A model generated the notes under the pieces. It did no database searches, was not told where the DNA came from, and saw only the letters and a list, made by a program, of their open reading frames with translations. From contig NZ_CADFDU010000015.1 in assembly GCF_902833045.1 (NCBI RefSeq), positions 1 through 64,000 on the forward strand: a DNA stretch of 64,000 bases. The letters are read 5' to 3'. The first letter of the stretch is position 1. Every line of letters begins with the position of its first letter. The position numbers and the translations under genes were made by a program. Positions 57,423 through 64,000 of the stretch are shown here, one piece after another. Origin of the DNA: Burkholderia sp. BCC0322 (GTDB taxonomy: Bacteria > Pseudomonadota > Gammaproteobacteria > Burkholderiales > Burkholderiaceae).

Positions 57423-58694
57423 TTACTGGCGGCCTTCGCCGTGTCCGAGCACGACGTACTTCAGCGACGTCAGCCCTTCCAGGCCGACGGGGCCACGTGC
57501 GTGCAGCTTGTCGTTCGAGATGCCGATTTCCGCGCCGAGGCCGAATTCGAAGCCGTCCGCGAAGCGCGTCGACGCGTTGACCATCACGCTCGCCGAATCG
57601 ACCTCGCGCAGGAACCGCATCGCGCGGTCGTGATCCTCGGTGACGATCGCGTCCGTGTGGTGCGAGCCGTAATGGTTGATGTGCTCGATCGCGGCGTCGA
57701 GGCCGTCGACCACCTTGATCGCGAGCACCGGAGCGAGATATTCGGTGTGCCAGTCTTCCTCGGTGGCATCGACGAGCGGGCCGACACCCGCATCGGCGAG
57801 CACCGCGCGCGCGGCCGCATCGACGCGCAGTTCCACCTGCTTGTCGCGATACAGCTTGCCGAGCGGCGGCAGCAGCGTCGCCGCGATACCGCTCGAAACG
57901 AGCAGCGTCTCCATCGTGTTGCAGGTGCCGTAGCGGTGCGTCTTCGCGTTGTCGCAGACGGTCAGCGCCTTGTCGAGATCGGCGCGTTCGTCGACGTACA
58001 CGTGGCAGATGCCGTCGAGGTGCTTGATCATCGGCACGCGCGCCTCGTTGATCAGGCGCTCGATCAGGCTCTTGCCGCCGCGCGGCACGATCACGTCGAC
58101 GTATTCGGTCATCGTGATCAGCTTGCCGACCGCCGCGCGATCGGCCGTCGCGACGACCTGCACCGCGTCCTGCGGCAGGCCGGCTGCCTCGAGCCCTTCG
58201 CCGATCAGCTTCGCGAGCGCCGCGTTCGATTCGAGCGCTTCGGAGCCGCCGCGCAGGATCGTCGCATTGCCCGACTTCAGGCACAGCGCAGCCGCGTCGA
58301 TCGTGACGTTCGGGCGCGATTCGTAGATGATGCCGATCACGCCGAGCGGCACGCGCATCTGGCCGACCTGGATGCCGCTCGGGCGGTACTTGAGGTTGCC
58401 GATCTCGCCGATCGGATCGGCCAGCGACGCCACCTGGCGCAAGCCCTCGACCATCGTCTTCAGCGCCTTGTCCGACAGCGTCAGGCGATCGACGAACGCC
58501 GCATCAAGCCCCTTTTCACGGGCCCGGGCGACATCGCGGGCATTCGCGTCCTTCAGCACCTGCGCGTCGCGTTCGATCGCGCGCGCCACGGCGTCGAGCG
58601 CCGCGTTCTTCGCGGCCGTGCTGGCGCGCGCCATTGCGCGGGAAGCGTGCCGGGCGCGACGGCCCAGGTCGGTCATGTACTGATCGATATCCAT
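57423..58694 (-). CDS. proA: Gamma-glutamyl phosphate reductase
   Basis: A 423-residue aldehyde-dehydrogenase-fold enzyme making glutamate-5-semialdehyde, the second step to proline. The catalytic Cys lies in [45 protein letters not shown] and [12 protein letters not shown] are family hallmarks. I chose the [11 protein letters not shown] start, with another ATG 12 codons upstream being less likely. It follows holA by 138 bases. Confidence 0.94.
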   Translation of the reverse strand: MDIDQYMTDLGRRARHASRAMARASTAAKNAALDAVARAIERDAQVLKDANARDVARAREKGLDAAFVDRLTLSDKALKTMVEGLRQVASLADPIGEIGNLKYRPSGIQVGQMRVPLGVIGIIYESRPNVTIDAAALCLKSGNATILRGGSEALESNAALAKLIGEGLEAAGLPQDAVQVVATADRAAVGKLITMTEYVDVIVPRGGKSLIERLINEARVPMIKHLDGICHVYVDERADLDKALTVCDNAKTHRYGTCNTMETLLVSSGIAATLLPPLGKLYRDKQVELRVDAAARAVLADAGVGPLVDATEEDWHTEYLAPVLAIKVVDGLDAAIEHINHYGSHHTDAIVTEDHDRAMRFLREVDSASVMVNASTRFADGFEFGLGAEIGISNDKLHARGPVGLEGLTSLKYVVLGHGEGRQ

Positions 58695-58832
58695 CGTGTG
58701 ACTCGAGAAGCGCGCCGCGCTGGGCGGCATGAATTCGTGGGGAAGCGTGAGCGGCGGCGGCCGGAGAGCCGCGCCAGCTATCGAAACATTGTAAGCGGGT
58801 TGCGCAGCGCGCGCTGAAGGCCCGAACGGGAC

Positions 58833-59927
58833 TTAGCGTCGCACGCGCCCCGCGGTCGGCGGTCGCTCGCCGCGGGCACCGGCCACCGTCATCGCGAGCT
58901 GGAACAGCCCGTCCCACGGATCGGGCGGCGGTTCATCCTGCGTGCGGCGGCCCGGCGCGACGGCCGTGAGCCCCTTGACCTGACGGTCGAGCTTCGCGGC
59001 AAACGCCAGCGCCTTCTCGAGCACGGCTTCGGACACGCGATTCAGCGCGGGGCCGATCAGCCGCTCGCGCGGCCCCCACACGCGGTTCTCGCGCAGCAGC
59101 GTCGCCAGCGGCTTGCCGGCCGTCGTGCCGCGCTTGATCCGCAGCAGCGTGCGCAATTCCTCGACGACGGCCCACATCACGAGCACGATCGCCTCGCCTT
59201 CGCCCTTCAACCCGTCGATCATCCGCGCGAGCCGCGCGGCGTCGCCGGCGAGCATGGCTTCGTTCAGCTTGAACACGTCGTAGCGCGCGACGTTCAGCAC
59301 CGCGTCGTGCACCTGCTCGAACGACAGCGCCCCCTGCGGATACAGCAGCCCGAGCTTCTGGATTTCCTGATGTGCGGCAAGCAGGTTGCCTTCGACGCGC
59401 TCGGCGATGAACTGCAGCGCGCGCCGCCCGTCCTCGCCAGGCGCGGCGCGCTGGCCCTGCATCGCGAGGCGCTGGCCGATCCAGTTCGGCAGCTGCGCGC
59501 GGTCGACCGGATCGATCTTCAGCGCGACACCGCCGTTCTGCAGCGCGGTGAACCATGCGGATTTTTGCGTGGCCGCGTCGAGGCGCGGCAACGTGACGAG
59601 CATCAGCGCGTCGGGGTTCGGCGTGGCCGCGAGCGTCTTCAGCGCATCAGCGCCTTCCTTGCCGGGCTTGCCCGACGGAATGCGCAGCTCGATCAGCTGG
59701 CGCTCGCCGAACAGCGACATCGCCTGGGTTGCGCCGAGCAGCACGCTCCAGTCGAAGCCGCGCTCGACCGTATGCACCGAACGCTCGGTGAAACCGGCCG
59801 CGCGCGCGGCCGCACGAATGCGGTCGCACGCTTCCTGCGCGAGCAGCGGCTCGTCGCCGTAGACGGTATAGAGCCCGGCCAACCCCTTCGCGAGGTGCGG
59901 CTCCAGTGCATCAAGTCGCAGTTGCAT
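58833..59927 (-). CDS. holA: DNA polymerase III delta subunit
   Basis: A 364-residue clamp-loader subunit that opens the beta clamp. It starts MQLRLDALEPHLAKGLAGLYTVYGDEPLLAQEACDRIR, typical of HolA, followed by the AAA+-like fold and a C-terminal collar domain (LLRIKRGTTAGKPLATLLRENRVWGPRERLI). It lies 18 bases after lptE, the usual leuS-lptE-holA order. Confidence 0.94.
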   Translation of the reverse strand: MQLRLDALEPHLAKGLAGLYTVYGDEPLLAQEACDRIRAAARAAGFTERSVHTVERGFDWSVLLGATQAMSLFGERQLIELRIPSGKPGKEGADALKTLAATPNPDALMLVTLPRLDAATQKSAWFTALQNGGVALKIDPVDRAQLPNWIGQRLAMQGQRAAPGEDGRRALQFIAERVEGNLLAAHQEIQKLGLLYPQGALSFEQVHDAVLNVARYDVFKLNEAMLAGDAARLARMIDGLKGEGEAIVLVMWAVVEELRTLLRIKRGTTAGKPLATLLRENRVWGPRERLIGPALNRVSEAVLEKALAFAAKLDRQVKGLTAVAPGRRTQDEPPPDPWDGLFQLAMTVAGARGERPPTAGRVRR

Positions 59928-59945
59928 CGATACGTGCGCCGTCGA

Positions 59946-60500
59946 TCAGAGCGGCGGCGGCGGCAACGGCGCGCGCGGTGCGACGCCCGGTACCACGTCT
60001 TCCGGCGCCGGCGTCAACGAATGGACGATCGCGAGACGCCGCATCAGCTGGTCGACCGCATCGTTCTGCATGTCGCCGTACAGAATGTCGGCTTCCTGCG
60101 CCTTCGCGTTCGTGTACTGATCGCTGTACGTCATCGCGCGGTTCAGCGCGATCGCGCTCGGCGGGATCAGCACGGTGCCGTCCTTGCTCGTCAACGTGTA
60201 GTTCAGCGTGTAGAACAGCGCGTATTCCTGCGCCGAGCCGTACTTGTTGAGCGTCAGCGTGTTCTGGCCACGCGACTCCCACATACGCAGCACGGCATCG
60301 GCGTCGTCCGCCGACTTGACGATCTTCGTGTCGCTGCCGGCCTCGACGAGGCGCACGAGGCGCGCCTCGACCGGCGCCGGCGCGCCGGCGATCAGCAGGT
60401 GCTTGAACGCGTAGTCCTGCTGGCCGCGCAACTGGAAGCCGCATGCCGACAGCGCAACCGCGCTGCCGACTGCGAGCATCAAAAACGATCTGCGGATCAC
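59946..60500 (-). CDS. lptE: LPS-assembly lipoprotein LptE
   Basis: A 184-residue outer-membrane lipoprotein that plugs LptD and delivers LPS to the surface. The start is GTG at 60500, supported by GGAG 5 bases upstream. The lipobox is LSAC followed by the family-typical GFQLRGQ. DAVDQLMRRLA is the conserved C-terminal helix; a Pro-rich tail follows. The open frame further upstream overlaps leuS and is not coding. Confidence 0.92.
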   Translation of the reverse strand: MIRRSFLMLAVGSAVALSACGFQLRGQQDYAFKHLLIAGAPAPVEARLVRLVEAGSDTKIVKSADDADAVLRMWESRGQNTLTLNKYGSAQEYALFYTLNYTLTSKDGTVLIPPSAIALNRAMTYSDQYTNAKAQEADILYGDMQNDAVDQLMRRLAIVHSLTPAPEDVVPGVAPRAPLPPPPL

Positions 60501-60538
60501 CTTCGCTCCTTCTGGGTACGTCCGACGGCCAGCGGCCG

Positions 60539-63345
<2,807 letters not shown>

Positions 63346-63422
63346 CCGCCCGCGCCGGCCCATTCGACCGGTCTTGCGGCGTCTGGCCCGATCCCGCGGC
63401 AGCGGCGGGCCGCCGGATCCGC

Positions 63423-63884
63423 TCAGCGGTTGGCCGGCACGGCAGGCGCCGCCGCGGAACCGCCCGCCTGCGGCGGCACGTCGGTCACGAAGCCGATCCG
63501 CGTGAGGCCGGCGGCCTGCGCGGCGCCCATCACCTGCGCGATCACGTCGTAGCGGGTCGCACGCGACGCGCGCAGCCGCAGCTCGGGCGGCGCGCCGCCC
63601 GCGGCGGCGGCCCGGAAGCGCGCCGGCAGCGCATCGAGCGCCACGGGCGCGTCGTCCCAGTACAGCTTGCCCGCGTCGTCGATCGACAACGTGACGGATT
63701 GCGGCGTGTCGCGCGCGACGCTGGCCGCGACCTTCGGCAGGTCGAGCCGGATCGCGTGCGTCATCAGCGGCGCGGTGATGATGAAGATGACGAGCAGCAC
63801 CAGCATCACGTCGATCAGCGGGGTCATGTTGATCTCCGCCATCGGCGCGGACGTCTTGTGGTGCTCGAGTCCGCCGAATGCCAT
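63423..63884 (-). CDS. exbD: ExbD/TolR family biopolymer transport protein
   Basis: A 153-residue inner-membrane protein with one N-terminal transmembrane helix holding the proton-path Asp (MAEINMTPLIDVMLVLLVIFIITAPLM) and a periplasmic domain. With ExbB it uses proton-motive force to power TonB- or Tol-type energisation. The MAFGGLEHHKTSAPMAEINMTPL wording is close to TolR. It lies 24 bases after the ExbB-type gene on the same strand. No tonB or tolA is in view. Confidence 0.88.
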   Translation of the reverse strand: MAFGGLEHHKTSAPMAEINMTPLIDVMLVLLVIFIITAPLMTHAIRLDLPKVAASVARDTPQSVTLSIDDAGKLYWDDAPVALDALPARFRAAAAGGAPPELRLRASRATRYDVIAQVMGAAQAAGLTRIGFVTDVPPQAGGSAAAPAVPANR

Positions 63885-63908
63885 GGTCGCTCCTCCGGAA
63901 TGCGCGCG

Positions 63909-64000
63909 TCAGGCTTCCTGCGCGCACACGAATACGTGCAAGTCGCGCGCGAAGCCGTCGAGTTCCTCGGCGAGTTGCCGCACGAGACGCCCGAGGATGT
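63909..64000 (-). CDS. exbB: MotA/TolQ/ExbB proton channel family protein, C-terminal end only
   Basis: Only the last 30 codons are in the window; the rest lies beyond base 64000. The visible tail, LAEELDGFARDLHVFVC, is the conserved C-terminal helix of ExbB/TolQ-type proteins. Position directly upstream of exbD supports the call. Confidence 0.75.
   Translation of the reverse strand, partial: ILGRLVRQLAEELDGFARDLHVFVCAQEA

Overview
The window is high-GC DNA with tightly packed, mostly housekeeping genes. It looks like the primary chromosome of a Burkholderia species, probably of the B. cepacia complex. This rests on gene content and order (dusB-fis-purH-ruvC-ruvA-ruvB; tyrS-dtd; erpA, rpsI-rplM; leuS-lptE-holA-proA-hemJ), G/C-ending codons, and an ESPR-type autotransporter. 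The species cannot be fixed from the sequence alone. There are no rRNA or tRNA genes, no insertion sequences, no CRISPR array and no recognisable prophage.

Layout. 1-1643: end of a pqi lipid-transport operon (pqiB partial, pqiC). 2109-5699: a Gcr-type membrane protein and an RlmL-like rRNA methyltransferase. 5796-9924: small regulatory units (ArsR/SRPBCC pair, VOC protein, WYL regulator, nitrilase with divergent LysR). 9985-10335: a broken 3' piece of pntB. 10604-14002: NUDIX hydrolase, mnmA, and a membrane-anchored FMN glutamate-synthase-like protein. 14113-25435: GST, pepP, ubiH-like gene, dusB-fis, purH, ruvC, ruvA, ruvB, an MpaB-type protein and a lipoprotein with a ParB-like domain. 25495-30704: histidine phosphatase, dtd, tyrS; anmK; erpA; rpsI-rplM. 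31016-35134: a small secreted protein, a predicted sRNA, an OsmC protein, rnpB, a DUF3025 remnant, pyrC and a class II amidotransferase. 35776-41037: a 1753-residue autotransporter behind an AT-rich upstream region. 41130-45786: gltIJKL glutamate/aspartate uptake genes beside a glutamate dehydrogenase. 46063-50134: LysR, purB, and an FAD amine oxidase with a divergent TetR regulator. 51141-56883: Entner-Doudoroff/gluconate block (gntK, gntP, eda, edd, hexR). 56981-64000: hemJ-like gene, proA, holA, lptE, leuS, exbD and the end of exbB.

Functional links. Glutamate import (gltIJKL) and oxidation (gdhA) lie together on one strand. Gluconate import, phosphorylation and the Entner-Doudoroff pathway form one block, with HexR-like operators in front of both edd and hexR. 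Several small regulators have clear palindromes placed on the promoters they probably control: ArsR, TetR, HexR, and an unassigned 29-bp dyad before gdhA.

The most interesting non-coding signals are (i) a ~92-nt sRNA gene at 31364-31455 with a near-consensus promoter, three hairpins and an anti-Shine-Dalgarno loop, and (ii) a ~200-nt leuS leader with two interleaved stems that cannot form together as simple hairpins. Two decayed genes (pntB 3' fragment, DUF3025 remnant) record past deletions. No clearly novel multi-gene system was found.
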